NCBI GenBank assembly: GCA_902775475.1
Contig: CACYME010000030.1
Location: forward strand, 1 to 64,000
Reading direction: 5' to 3'
Source of the DNA: an uncultured Prevotellaceae bacterium
GTDB lineage: Bacteria; Bacteroidota; Bacteroidia; Bacteroidales; Bacteroidaceae
Length of the DNA: 64,000 nt
Shown here: positions 50,073 to 59,812 of the stretch, in pieces
Layout: each line of letters starts with the position of its first letter
How positions within the stretch are numbered: the first letter of the stretch is position 1
The notes under the pieces: generated by a model
Database searches by the model: none
What the model saw: the letters and a program-made list of their open reading frames with translations, nothing else
What the model was told of the DNA's origin: nothing
Position numbers and translations under genes: made by a program

Positions 50073-52685
50073 TCAGAACTGCGGCACGGCAAACAGGCTG
50101 TTGATGGAGAACTTCAGCTCCATGCTGCTGGTGAAGCCCAGCTCGTGGATGGTGTCGCCGTCGCGGGTGCCGAAGGCGCATCCGTTGGCGCCCGTCCATC
50201 CGTAGCAGTTCCACAGCTCCAGGCGGTACTTCGGACTCTCGTTGGTGTCGGGCACGGCAGCGGGGTCGAAGCTGACGCTGCGGCCGTCGAGCAGCAGCTC
50301 GTTGAGCGTGCAGTGCATGGTGGGGAAGTAGCCATAGATGTCGGCAATCTCGACGAAGGTCATGATGGAGCCATCGGCATGGATGTCACTCTCGTAGCGG
50401 ATGTCGAAGTCGGTGACCGTAGCCTCGTACTTGCCCGTCTCCTTGTTGAGCACCACGTCGAACGTTGCACCCTGGTTGTAGTCCCACGGTCCGCCCCAGC
50501 TGGGGTTGATGGTGATGAGGTTGGGGGTGTAGGTCTTCTCAGGGCCTTCGGTGGCGATGGTGAAGGTGAGCTCGAGCGACTCGGCGAAGGTGAAGGCGGG
50601 GTCGCTGCCGCAGTTGGTGAGGCTGCTGAAGGGCGATGCCACGACGTTGCCGTCTTGTGCGCCCTTGCCCCAGATGTTGAACATCTCGATGCGGTAGTTG
50701 CCGTTGTCCTCGATGTCGCCGTAGCAGAAGTTGTTGGCGTTGAAGGGGATGCTGCGTCCGTCGAGCTTGATGTCGTCGATGCGCACGAAGGCGTTGGGGA
50801 ACTTCTTCTTCAGCTCCACGAAGTCGAGGAGGGTCACCATGGCGCCGTTGACGGCTCCCTGATAGGTGACGGTGTGGGTGCCGTTGAGGTCCTCGGGAGC
50901 AATGCCCGTGAGCACGCTGCCCCAGGTGCCGCCCCAGTCGCTGCCCACGGCGAGCAGGCTGACGTTGATGACGGCATCCTTGTCGGCCTTGGCCTGCGAG
51001 AAGTAGTTCAGCGAGTACTGGTAGTCGTCGTTGTTCAGGATGCCAATCTGCAGGCCGTCCTCGTCGAGGCTGAGGATGTTGAGCGTGCCGCTCTTCACGG
51101 CCACCCAGGTGTTGGCACAGAGCACGTCGATGTCGATGGTGATGGTCTTCTTCTGCTCGTCGATGGTGAAGTGGCCCTCCTGGTCGGTGGCGGTGCCGTC
51201 GTCGGCCAGGCGGTGGATGAAGACGGTGCCGTCCTCACGCAGCTCCATGTAGCCATAGTCGGTGCCATAGGTGTAGCCTATCCAGCCGTTACCGGTGCCC
51301 ATCTCCCAGTGGATGTTCTGATAGGGGTTGGGCTCGCCGTTGGTGACGGTTCCCCAGTTGTCGCTGTTACCCCACTGCGTGAAGGGTCCTTCGAAGACGT
51401 GCTGCTTGCCGTCCTGGCCGTTGTCGAGATACCACTTCTGGTAGAGCAGCGACTTCTGGAACGGCACGTTGCGGGCCACGGAGACGGGGCGCACGGAGAG
51501 GCCCTCGTAGACGGCACGCGTGGCGCGGACGCCGCTCTGCTGGGTGAACTCGTAGTCAACGGCAAACTGGTTGTTCGTGGGATTCACGCTGCCGGTGAGG
51601 TAGAAGCCCTGCTGGCCCACCTCGCTGACGGTGCTGGCCACGCGGCGTCCGGCAGCGGGCAGGAAGATGCTGTTGCCGTTGGGGCCGGTGACGCGGTAGC
51701 CGCTGATGCCGTCCTGCTCGGTCCACTCGGTCTGGCAGAGGCGGAACAGCTCCTCAAACTGGTCGGCGGTGGGCAGGGTGCCCTTGCCGCCAGTGGCCAC
51801 GTAGGCCAGGTCGCTGACGGTCTTGTAGGTGTTCTGCTGGGCATAGTCGGCAGCGTCGATGCTGGGGTTCACGCCAGTGAGGTCGCCGAAGCCGAAGCGG
51901 CCACCGAAGCCAGTCTCGGCCTTGGCACCGATGTTGTGGCGGGCCCACTTCACCGAGAGGCCCAGGTCGACGAACTCGTCGTTCACGTCGATGTCGTGGG
52001 CGGCGGTGGTGAACTGCTTCACGTCGCCGTAGACGATGCCCGAACCGAGGTCGAGGAAAGCGGCATAGTAGTAGCTGGTGGCGGGCAGCAGTCCAGCCTG
52101 CGTAAAGCTGAAGCTGTCTGCCAGCCCCACGTCTAAGCGCAGGCCAGAGCGAACGGCCTCCTCGTCGGCCGAGGCAGCCAGGACGAAGCCTGCCCTGGCA
52201 CCCTCGGGATACTTCTCCACGGAACCGGAGAGCGTGGCCTGGGCATAGTCTACATCCGTAGCACCGCCGGTGATGGCCTTGGCATCGGTGGTGACGAGGC
52301 TCTTCACCTCGCCCTTGTAGGTGAGGCGGCCCTGCAGGGTGACGAAGGCCTGATAGTAGACGGTGCTGCCAGCGGTGAGGCCCTCGACGGTTCCGCTGAA
52401 AGACGATGCAGCAGAGGCCGTGACGGTCTCGGTGAGGGCGTTCTGGGCGAAGCCGTAGTTGAAGCCCGTGGCATAGGAGGCGGTGTTCATTTTCTCAAGT
52501 CCGGCCACGGTGCCATGGAAGGTGGCGGTGGTGGCTGTGACATCCGACGAGCCCGTAACGACGGCACCCTCGGAGAGCAGCGGTGTGGTGGAGGCGCTGT
52601 AGTCCTCGTCGTCGCTGCACGCGGTGAGCAACGCAGAGCCCATGACCAGTGCCATGATTCCAGTGAATATCTTTGTGAGTTTCAT
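50073..52685 (-). CDS. PUL surface lipoprotein with FISUMP domain and duplicated C-terminal modules
   Basis: The protein has 870 residues. SPII signal MKLTKIFTGIMALVMGSALL, lipobox LTAC. Two Ig/FN3-like repeats (about 40-225, each ending in a YKGEV or YGDV(K)xF motif). A FISUMP domain spans about 235-400 (FVDLGLSVKWARHNIGAKAE, FLPAAGRR). A lipocalin- or jelly-roll-like middle part precedes two homologous C-terminal modules (each with a LDGRS(I/V)xF and YR(I/L)E(M/L)(F/W)N motif), an internal duplication that likely binds glycan. Its role as a surface glycan-binding protein of the PUL is inferred from place in the operon. Confidence 0.85.
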   Translation of the reverse strand: MKLTKIFTGIMALVMGSALLTACSDDEDYSASTTPLLSEGAVVTGSSDVTATTATFHGTVAGLEKMNTASYATGFNYGFAQNALTETVTASAASSFSGTVEGLTAGSTVYYQAFVTLQGRLTYKGEVKSLVTTDAKAITGGATDVDYAQATLSGSVEKYPEGARAGFVLAASADEEAVRSGLRLDVGLADSFSFTQAGLLPATSYYYAAFLDLGSGIVYGDVKQFTTAAHDIDVNDEFVDLGLSVKWARHNIGAKAETGFGGRFGFGDLTGVNPSIDAADYAQQNTYKTVSDLAYVATGGKGTLPTADQFEELFRLCQTEWTEQDGISGYRVTGPNGNSIFLPAAGRRVASTVSEVGQQGFYLTGSVNPTNNQFAVDYEFTQQSGVRATRAVYEGLSVRPVSVARNVPFQKSLLYQKWYLDNGQDGKQHVFEGPFTQWGNSDNWGTVTNGEPNPYQNIHWEMGTGNGWIGYTYGTDYGYMELREDGTVFIHRLADDGTATDQEGHFTIDEQKKTITIDIDVLCANTWVAVKSGTLNILSLDEDGLQIGILNNDDYQYSLNYFSQAKADKDAVINVSLLAVGSDWGGTWGSVLTGIAPEDLNGTHTVTYQGAVNGAMVTLLDFVELKKKFPNAFVRIDDIKLDGRSIPFNANNFCYGDIEDNGNYRIEMFNIWGKGAQDGNVVASPFSSLTNCGSDPAFTFAESLELTFTIATEGPEKTYTPNLITINPSWGGPWDYNQGATFDVVLNKETGKYEATVTDFDIRYESDIHADGSIMTFVEIADIYGYFPTMHCTLNELLLDGRSVSFDPAAVPDTNESPKYRLELWNCYGWTGANGCAFGTRDGDTIHELGFTSSMELKFSINSLFAVPQF

Positions 52686-52708
52686 AACTTTCTTCGTTTG
52701 TTTACGTT

Positions 52709-54619
52709 CTACTCTATGGTAATGCTCTCAATGGTGCAGTGCGAGTTGTACTCCTCGTCGGGCAGTGTGGCATAGCCGGCAAACTGCATGGTGATGATGA
52801 GTGCCGAGGTGCCGTCGGCCCAGTTGGCCGTAGAGCCGGTGTCGTTGGTCCAGCTGACGGTGTAGGTGCCGTCGCCGTTGACGTCGATGGCGCGGGCATA
52901 GTTGAAGCAGTTGGTCTCCCAGTCCTGCTCCTCGCCGCGGTTGCAGCAGAGCACCATCTTGGCCGTCTGCGAGAAGGTAAAGCCCGAGAGGCGCACGGTG
53001 ACATTGATCTTCTGGTTCTTCTTCAGCTTAATGTTGGCGGGGTCGATGCAGTCGCCACCACCGCCCCACGGGTTGTAGAGCTGGCAGCGGAAGTAGCTTC
53101 CGGCCTCGATGTAGTTGTTCACCAGCGTCGGGTCGAAGGGCACCACGATGGGACCAGACTGGCCACCGCCCACGGCCTTGTAGGTGAGGTTGGCCACGAG
53201 GTAGGTGTTCACGTTGCCATCGGCATCCACCTGCTCGGGCACGCCGATGATGAGCTCTGAGCCGGGGTCGCACTTGAAGACGGTCCAGTCCTTACCCGTG
53301 AGCGACATGCTGCGCTGCTCGCCCTCCACGGTGAAGAGCGTTACCACCTTGTCGAAGCTGAGCACGCTGCCGTCGATGGTCAGCACGCCGGTTTCCTCGC
53401 CGAGGGTGTAGGTGTAGGTGCCGTCGGCCTTCTTCGTGAAGGTCAGCTCCACCTCGGCCACGGCATCAGCGTCCCACTGCGGGGCCCATGCCGAGCCGTA
53501 GTTGCCCTTGACGACGCTCTCCCAGGCCTGGGTGCCGCCGTTCCACCACTGCCAGTCGTAGGCAGCCTCGTCGCTGACGAGGAAGGTCATGGCATCGCCA
53601 CGGAAGCTAACGCCGTTGATGTCGGTGGTGAAGAGCTTCGTCTCCAGGTCGGCAATCTCAGGGAGCACGGGGGCTGCGGGCTCAATGTAGCTGGGCTCGT
53701 CAGAAGGAATCTCCACGGCACCGCTCTGAACGTCGGCGGCAATGAAGTTCCAGACAATCCACCAGGCCCCCTCGCTGTTGGTTCGCATGGTGGCGAACTG
53801 CAGCATGTAGGGAGTGAGCTCGGTGATGACGATGTCGGTGGTGTAGTTGTCGCAGACACCGTCGAAGCCCGTGTTGTGCATCACGAAGCCGTCGGTGAAG
53901 GAGATGACGGGGTGGTTCTTGTCCGTCAGGTTCAGGTTCCACTTGCCGGTGGTGGTGGCCTGCGTCTCGCCCTGATACTCCGTGATGGTACAACCGTTCT
54001 GGTCATCGAGGGAGAACGTCATGTAGGAGTCCATGTAGGGCGAGTCCTGCGGGATGAGCCACGACTGGAAGCCGGGATCCCAGTTGGGCACCATGTGGTT
54101 GATGCCAATGTTGGTGTCGCCAGAGCCATCGTTGAGCACATCGTCGGGGTTGCAGTACATCACGGGAGCGGTGCACTGGCCCACGCCGTAGAACTTGTCG
54201 ACGGGCACCCACTTCTTTGAGCTGCCCACGCCACCGGTGAGGTACTCGTAGAGCGGGTCTTCGAGCAGCGACATGTTGTTAGTGGTTACCTGGAACTGAT
54301 AGGGCGCACCGTAGACGATGCCGCCACGGGTGTCGACGCCAAAGGTCACTTCATAGGTGCCGGAGAACGGCAGCTGGAACTTCACCTCGCGTCCCTGGCT
54401 GCGGCCATTGGGCTGCGTCCAGTAGCAGGCGTAGCTCTTGTCGAGCAGACTGGTCAAGGTGACGGTGTTGTCGGCATCGACGCTGACGGAGTAGGCCACG
54501 CCCTGCACCAAGTCTTCAGGCTGCAGGTCGGCCTGACTCAGGCTGTGTTCGTCGGGCGAGCAGGCCCCCATGAAGAGCAGTGCTGCAGCCGACAGGTATA
54601 TTGATTTCTTTGTCTTCAT
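52709..54619 (-). CDS. PUL surface lipoprotein, putative glycan-binding protein
   Basis: The protein has 636 residues. SPII signal MKTKKSIYLSAAALLFMGAC. A PKD/Ig-like N-terminal domain (about 25-112, VKFQLPFSGTYEVTFGVDTR) is followed by beta-rich domains with many Trp (DYDWQWWNGG-type stretches, FRCQLYNPWGGGG) suitable for stacking on sugars. No catalytic motif is present. Directly downstream of susD (41-base gap) and 23 bases before the next lipoprotein gene. It corresponds in position to SusE/SusF-like proteins. Confidence 0.85.
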   Translation of the reverse strand: MKTKKSIYLSAAALLFMGACSPDEHSLSQADLQPEDLVQGVAYSVSVDADNTVTLTSLLDKSYACYWTQPNGRSQGREVKFQLPFSGTYEVTFGVDTRGGIVYGAPYQFQVTTNNMSLLEDPLYEYLTGGVGSSKKWVPVDKFYGVGQCTAPVMYCNPDDVLNDGSGDTNIGINHMVPNWDPGFQSWLIPQDSPYMDSYMTFSLDDQNGCTITEYQGETQATTTGKWNLNLTDKNHPVISFTDGFVMHNTGFDGVCDNYTTDIVITELTPYMLQFATMRTNSEGAWWIVWNFIAADVQSGAVEIPSDEPSYIEPAAPVLPEIADLETKLFTTDINGVSFRGDAMTFLVSDEAAYDWQWWNGGTQAWESVVKGNYGSAWAPQWDADAVAEVELTFTKKADGTYTYTLGEETGVLTIDGSVLSFDKVVTLFTVEGEQRSMSLTGKDWTVFKCDPGSELIIGVPEQVDADGNVNTYLVANLTYKAVGGGQSGPIVVPFDPTLVNNYIEAGSYFRCQLYNPWGGGGDCIDPANIKLKKNQKINVTVRLSGFTFSQTAKMVLCCNRGEEQDWETNCFNYARAIDVNGDGTYTVSWTNDTGSTANWADGTSALIITMQFAGYATLPDEEYNSHCTIESITIE

Positions 54620-54660
54620 AATTACGGTCTTTTATTCGTATAGTTTGTAGCATTCATAGT

Positions 54661-56388
54661 TTACCATCCGGCATTCTGCTTCAGCACGCCGTTGGAGAGC
54701 TGAATCTGCGTGAGCGGAATCTGCTGGAAGCCCCGCTTGGCGATGATGTTGTCGGCCTTGAAGGTGACCAGGTTCTCCTGTCCACCGTCGAGCACGGTCT
54801 CGCCACTGGCCACGATGGCACGGGCTGCCACGTCGACGCCCTGACGGAGCAGGTCCCAGTAGCGCAAGCCCTCGAAGGCAAACTCCAGGCGGCGCTCCTC
54901 CATGATGTTCTCCTTGGTGACGGCGACGCTGAGAATGGGTGTGTTCACCGAGCCGTCCTCGTTCTCAGTGGCATAGGCACGGCAGTGCACCTGGTTCAGG
55001 TAGCTCTGTGCGTTGGCGCTGCCCAGCTCGGCAGCCATGAGCAGCACGTCGGCATAGCGCATGAGCGTGTAGCCGATGGCCTGCGAAATCATGAAGTCGC
55101 CACCCTGTACGTCGTTCCAGTAGTGGGTCAGGCTCCAGGAGCCACTGCTCTCGTTGTGCAGGTAAGCCGAGCGTGCGGTGTACTTCTTGTTGAAGTAGCC
55201 TGTGTACTCGCGCTGCTTCTGCAAGCCGTTCTGCTGATAGTCGGCCATAGCCGTTATGCCCTCAGCATCGAGGTCGATGATGGAGGCGTCGCGGCGCTGG
55301 TCTCCAGCGGGATAGGACTCAAAGAACTGCTTGCCCACGGTGGCGCCGCCCCAGCCTTCGCCGTAGGGAGCCTTGAACGTGCCGCCACGGATGGAAAGCA
55401 TCTGAATGGCGTTGTTACCGCCGGCATTGCCGTTGTAGTCGCTGGTGTAGTTGAACTTCATGGTCAGGATGTTCTCCTGGTTGTCCTCGCCAGCATAGGT
55501 CGACACCTCTTTCCAGCCGTTCTGGTCGCTGCCCTCCCATGTGGTGCTGGCGGCATACCAGAGGTTCTTGTAGAGGGGCACGAGCGAGTACTCGCCGCTC
55601 TTGACGATGTCCTCCAGTCCCTGCAGCACCTCGGCCTTGGTGACCGTCTGCGGCTCCTTGCCATAGACGCCGGTGTAGAAGAGGTAGGCACGTGCCAGCA
55701 TGGCCTTGGCGGCATAGCAGGTGATGCGACCGTCGTTGGTCGACGACGAAGACTTGGGATAGGCGTCGGCAGGAATGTTGTCGGCAGCATACTTGAGGTC
55801 GCTGAAAATCTGTTCGTAGACATCGTCGACGGGTGCCTGCGGCACGTTGTCGGTGGAGGGCACCGTCAGCAAGGGCACGTTCTCGAAGATGCGGGCCAGG
55901 TCGAAATAGAGGATGCCGCGGATGGCGCGGGCCTCGCCGATGAGTCGGCCGTGGGTGGCATCGCTGCTCCAGCTCACCTCGTTCTCGTGCTGAATGAGTT
56001 CGTTGACGGTGTAGATGGCCTGATAGTAGTATTTCCAGAGGTCGTTGTGCAGGTCTACCTGCGAGTTGTCCTCCGAGATGTCGAAGCGGTCTACCACCTG
56101 CGAGTTGCGGGCGTCGCTGTTGCCTGTTCCGCCGAAGCACTCGTCGCTCAGCAGGTCGCTCATATATAATAATGTGAACACCGGGCCGCTGGAGACGGTG
56201 CACTGCCAGGCGTCGTAGCAGCCGATGAGCGCACGCGAGAGGGCCGACTCGCTGGTGTAGAAGTTGCCTGTGGTACCCTCCGTCTTCGACTGCACCTCCA
56301 GGAAGTCCTCGCCGCAAGAGGTGAGAGCTGCAACAATGTTGCAGCAAAGCAGACAGGCAATAATGGTCTTTATGTTTCTTGTCATCAT
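54661..56388 (-). CDS. SusD/RagB family outer-membrane lipoprotein
   Basis: The protein has 575 residues. Lipobox LTSC with GEDFLEVQSK, the typical SusD start. Helical TPR-like core and family blocks such as YYQAIYTVNELIQHENE, EARAIRGILYFDLARIFENV and a C-terminal ENIMEERRLEFAFEGLRYWDLLR motif. SusD caps the SusC transporter and captures oligosaccharides at the surface. Located 41 bases downstream of susC in the same operon. Confidence 0.97.
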   Translation of the reverse strand: MMTRNIKTIIACLLCCNIVAALTSCGEDFLEVQSKTEGTTGNFYTSESALSRALIGCYDAWQCTVSSGPVFTLLYMSDLLSDECFGGTGNSDARNSQVVDRFDISEDNSQVDLHNDLWKYYYQAIYTVNELIQHENEVSWSSDATHGRLIGEARAIRGILYFDLARIFENVPLLTVPSTDNVPQAPVDDVYEQIFSDLKYAADNIPADAYPKSSSSTNDGRITCYAAKAMLARAYLFYTGVYGKEPQTVTKAEVLQGLEDIVKSGEYSLVPLYKNLWYAASTTWEGSDQNGWKEVSTYAGEDNQENILTMKFNYTSDYNGNAGGNNAIQMLSIRGGTFKAPYGEGWGGATVGKQFFESYPAGDQRRDASIIDLDAEGITAMADYQQNGLQKQREYTGYFNKKYTARSAYLHNESSGSWSLTHYWNDVQGGDFMISQAIGYTLMRYADVLLMAAELGSANAQSYLNQVHCRAYATENEDGSVNTPILSVAVTKENIMEERRLEFAFEGLRYWDLLRQGVDVAARAIVASGETVLDGGQENLVTFKADNIIAKRGFQQIPLTQIQLSNGVLKQNAGW

Positions 56389-56429
56389 AAAAAAGTCAAT
56401 TTTCGTTCTATGTTCTTAATAAACCGTGG

Positions 56430-59400
56430 TTAGAATTTCAGGTTGACACCGAAGAGGAAGGTGCGGGGACGGGGATAGTAGCCCAGGTCGACACCGCTGA
56501 CCCATCCGTCCATACCGTAGCCGATTTCGGGGTCCATGCCGTCGTACTTGGTGAAGGTGAAGGCGTTCTGCACCTGCGCATAGAGGCGGCACTGCGAGAT
56601 GTACTTGCAGCGCAGCAGCTTGGCAAAGTCGTAGCCCAGGGTGATGTTCGAGATGCGCAGGAAGTCGGCATCCTGGATGAAGAGGTCGCTGAACTGATAG
56701 TTCACGTTGGTGTTTGTCACGCGGGGAATCTTGTTCGAGGTGCCCTCGCCGGTCCAGCGGTCGAGAATCTGCGTGGTGTAGTTGGCAGTGGTAGAGCCCA
56801 CGTTGCGGTAGCTCTGCACAATCTGGTTGCCGGCCTGTCCGTTGGCGGTGACGCTGAAGTCGAGTCCCTTCCAGTCGAAGCCGAGCGAGAAGCCATAGTT
56901 GAAGTCGGGCATGCCGTTGCCCAGGTTCACCTTGTCGGCATCGTTGATGGTGCCGTCGTGGTTGATGTCGTAGTACTTCACGTCGCCAGGCTGCGGGTTC
57001 GACTGCAGCACGCCGTTGCCGTTAGCCACCCACTGGTCGATGTCCTGCTGGTTCTGGAACAGGCCAGCGGTCTTGAATCCCCAGAAATAGCCGATGGGCT
57101 CGCCGTTCGAGGCACGGTAGAACTCGGTGGAGTTGTCGTAGAGCATGTTGCTCTGTCCGTGGATGATGCCGTCCTCGTTGGGGATGTTGCCCACCTTGTT
57201 GTGGTTGTAGGCCCCGTTCACGTTGACATAGTAGTGGAAGTCGCGGCCGATGCGGTCGTTCCAGCTCAGTGCCAGCTCCACGCCGGTGTTCTTCACGTCG
57301 CCGCCATTGATGTAGGGGGCGCCGGTGCCTACGGTGGCCAGCACGGGCGGCTGCACGAGCCAGTCCTTGGTGGTCTTGATGTAGAAGTCGAAATTCACGT
57401 TCAGGCGCTGGTCGAGGAAGCGGGCGTCGAAGCCGAGGTCGAACTGCTCAGAGGTCTCCCAGGTGATGTCCTCGTTGCCCAGTCGGGTGGGACGTGCTCC
57501 CCATACGTCGCCGTCGGAGCCGAGCGTCGTTCCGAAGTTATAGTAGAGGTTCGAGAAGCTCATCGGTGCCAGGTACATGTAGTTGCCGATGTTCTGGTTG
57601 CCCACCTGGCCCCAGCTGGCACGCAGCTTGAAGTAGTCCATGACGCTGGTGACGGGCTCCATGAACTTCTCGTTGGTGACGACCCATCCTGCCGAAATGG
57701 AGGGGAAGGTACCGAAGCGATGGCCCTTGGCGAAGCGGCTGGAGCCGTCGCGGCGCACGGTGGCGGTGGCCATGTAGGTCTCCTTATAGTTCCAGCCCAC
57801 ACGTCCGAAGTAGCTCACCATGCGCTCCTGGTCCCAGGGTGTTCCGCTGACGCTCAGGCCGCCCTCGCTGTTGGTGGCGGTGCCGTTGCTCAGGTAGGCA
57901 TACTGCCAGGTGTCGAAGCCGTCGCGCAGCGAGCCGTTGGCACCGTAGATGCTCTGGCCCTCGGTGCGGTAGACCTCGTAGCCCACCATGGCGTCGAGGT
58001 TGTGCTCGCCCAGCTTGGTGTTGTAGCTCAGCGTGTTCGTCCAGGTGATGCCCAGCCCGTCGTTGGCGCTCTGCGAGACGCCGGTGCGGGTGTCGTTGAG
58101 CGAATAGACCGAGAAATGGTACATGGGCGAGAACGAGCGGTAGTTGTTCGAGTCGTACTTGGTGCCGAGCGTGGTGCGCAGCTTCAGGTTCTTGATGAAC
58201 TCCAACTCGGCGTAGGCATTGGCCGTGATGGTCATGTTCTGCGTCTTGTTGTTGGTGTTGGTCATCATGGCGCCGTAGGGGTTGCCGTCGGCGTTGTACC
58301 AGTCGCTGTTCGACGTGTCGTTGTAGGGGCTGCCATACTTGCCGTTGTCACTGTAGACGGGTGCCAGCGGCGAGGTGCCGAAGGCGCCGCGCAGCGTGTT
58401 GTTGTACTGGTTGCCCACGCTGATGCCGTTGCGCTTGTAGTAGATAAGCGACACCTGCTCGCCCACCTTCAGGAAGTTGTCGATGACCTGATACTCGCTG
58501 TTCACGCGGAAGTTGTAGCGCGAATAGTTCGACACGTCCTTGCCGCCCACGATGCCTTCCTGCGTCATGTAGCCCAGCGACACGGCGTAGTTGCCCTTCT
58601 GCGTGCCGCCGCTGATGCTCAGGTTGGCGCTATAGGTCTGGGCGTTGTCCTTGAACATCTGGTCCACCCAGTCGGTGTCGATGACGCCGAGCTTGTTGCC
58701 CTCGGCATCGTAGCGCCAGATGCTCCTGATGTTCTGCCAGTCATAGACGGAGTTGCCCGAGTTCACGTTCTGCTCGTCCATGATGGTCATATACTGCTGT
58801 GCGTTGAGCATGTCGATCTTGCGGGGAGCGTTCTGCCAGCCCATGTAGGCATCGAAGCCCACGATGGCCTTGCCCTCGCGACCGTTCTTCGTGGTGACGA
58901 GCACCACGCCGTTGGCCGACTGCGAACCGTAGATGGCTGCCGAGGCAGCGTCCTTCAGCACGTCGATGCTCTCGATGTCGACGGGGTTCACCGTCGAGAT
59001 GTCGCCACGCACGCCGTCGATGATGTAGAGAGGGCCGCTGCTGCCCGTGGTGCCCAGACCGCGGATGTTCACCTTCAGGCCCTCACCGGGCTGTCCGCTC
59101 TCCGAGATGATGGTCATGCCCGGCGTCTGGCCCTGCAGGGCCTGCAGCGGGTTGGTGGTGTTCAGCTTCGCCACGTCGTCGCCCTTCACCTGGAGGGTGG
59201 CGCCAGTGACCAGCTTCTTCTTCTGCACGCCATAGCCCACGACGACGACCTCCTCGAGCGAGTGGGAGTCTTCGCGCAGGGTGATGTTGAGGTCGCTCTC
59301 GGAACCCACCTTCACCTCCTGCTTCTCATAGCCCACATAGGAGATGACCAGCGTGGTGCCGGGCTTCACCGTCAGCGCGAAATGGCCGTCGAAGTCGGTC

Positions 59401-59612
59401 ACCACGCCGTTGCCGGTGCCCTTCTCCACAACGCTGGCCCCGATGATGGGCCCCATGGCGTCGCTCACAGTACCAGTAACTTTCTTCTGCTGCTGTTGCA
59501 GCTCCAGAACGCCTTGTTCCGGACTGCCAGCAACGGCTGCCAACGGGCTCATACCCCCACAGAGGGTTAGAGCGCCCATGAGCAGCGCTGTCTTTCTAAA
59601 AGTTTTCTTCAT
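56430..59612 (-). CDS. SusC/RagA family TonB-linked outer-membrane transporter
   Basis: The protein has 1060 residues. Signal peptide, then a carboxypeptidase-regulatory-like domain (about 43-120, VTGTVSDAMGPIIGASVVEK, VISYVGYEKQEV), the TonB-box region EEVVVVGYG, plug domain (about 130-250, LQALQGQTPGMTI, DVLKDAASAAIYGSQSANGV) and a 22-strand-type barrel ending TFLFGVNLKF. It imports glucan oligosaccharides through the outer membrane with TonB energy. First gene of the PUL. A -7 box lies 91 bases upstream, leaving a long leader. Confidence 0.97.
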   Translation of the reverse strand: MKKTFRKTALLMGALTLCGGMSPLAAVAGSPEQGVLELQQQQKKVTGTVSDAMGPIIGASVVEKGTGNGVVTDFDGHFALTVKPGTTLVISYVGYEKQEVKVGSESDLNITLREDSHSLEEVVVVGYGVQKKKLVTGATLQVKGDDVAKLNTTNPLQALQGQTPGMTIISESGQPGEGLKVNIRGLGTTGSSGPLYIIDGVRGDISTVNPVDIESIDVLKDAASAAIYGSQSANGVVLVTTKNGREGKAIVGFDAYMGWQNAPRKIDMLNAQQYMTIMDEQNVNSGNSVYDWQNIRSIWRYDAEGNKLGVIDTDWVDQMFKDNAQTYSANLSISGGTQKGNYAVSLGYMTQEGIVGGKDVSNYSRYNFRVNSEYQVIDNFLKVGEQVSLIYYKRNGISVGNQYNNTLRGAFGTSPLAPVYSDNGKYGSPYNDTSNSDWYNADGNPYGAMMTNTNNKTQNMTITANAYAELEFIKNLKLRTTLGTKYDSNNYRSFSPMYHFSVYSLNDTRTGVSQSANDGLGITWTNTLSYNTKLGEHNLDAMVGYEVYRTEGQSIYGANGSLRDGFDTWQYAYLSNGTATNSEGGLSVSGTPWDQERMVSYFGRVGWNYKETYMATATVRRDGSSRFAKGHRFGTFPSISAGWVVTNEKFMEPVTSVMDYFKLRASWGQVGNQNIGNYMYLAPMSFSNLYYNFGTTLGSDGDVWGARPTRLGNEDITWETSEQFDLGFDARFLDQRLNVNFDFYIKTTKDWLVQPPVLATVGTGAPYINGGDVKNTGVELALSWNDRIGRDFHYYVNVNGAYNHNKVGNIPNEDGIIHGQSNMLYDNSTEFYRASNGEPIGYFWGFKTAGLFQNQQDIDQWVANGNGVLQSNPQPGDVKYYDINHDGTINDADKVNLGNGMPDFNYGFSLGFDWKGLDFSVTANGQAGNQIVQSYRNVGSTTANYTTQILDRWTGEGTSNKIPRVTNTNVNYQFSDLFIQDADFLRISNITLGYDFAKLLRCKYISQCRLYAQVQNAFTFTKYDGMDPEIGYGMDGWVSGVDLGYYPRPRTFLFGVNLKF

Positions 59613-59703
59613 ACTTATATCGTTAGTTAATAATTAGTGTAGTTGTCTGAAAAATCCTTCTCATAAGCTCAGGCACATTGTCACAACGTGCGGAAAACCG
59701 TTG

Positions 59704-59711
59704 CAAAGATA
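59704..59711 (-). promoter_or_regulatory. -7 box of the PUL operon
   Basis: The minus strand reads TATCTTTG, 91 bases from the susC start. No clear -33 box, in keeping with activator-dependent PUL promoters. Confidence 0.55.
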
Positions 59712-59750
59712 GCACAAAAAACTTAAACCGCGAAAAAAGAGGGGAAAAAA

Positions 59751-59782
59751 TTTGTGGGGAAGCAGCATTTAGTGTAACTTTG
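59751..59782 (+). promoter_or_regulatory. promoter of the secreted protein gene at 59.8 kb
   Basis: TTTG (59751-59754), 20 bases and TAACTTTG (59775-59782), divergent from the PUL promoter. Confidence 0.75.
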
Positions 59783-59812
59783 TAGCAAAATTTATATATA
59801 ACAAAAAAACTG

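Noticed and set aside
50064..52136. 690-codon plus-strand frame opposite the FISUMP lipoprotein
   Set aside because: Antisense shadow, no start signal and no recognisable motif.
56958..59570. 870-codon plus-strand open frame opposite susC
   Set aside because: Antisense shadow of a certain gene; no family motif and biased Val/Leu/His content.
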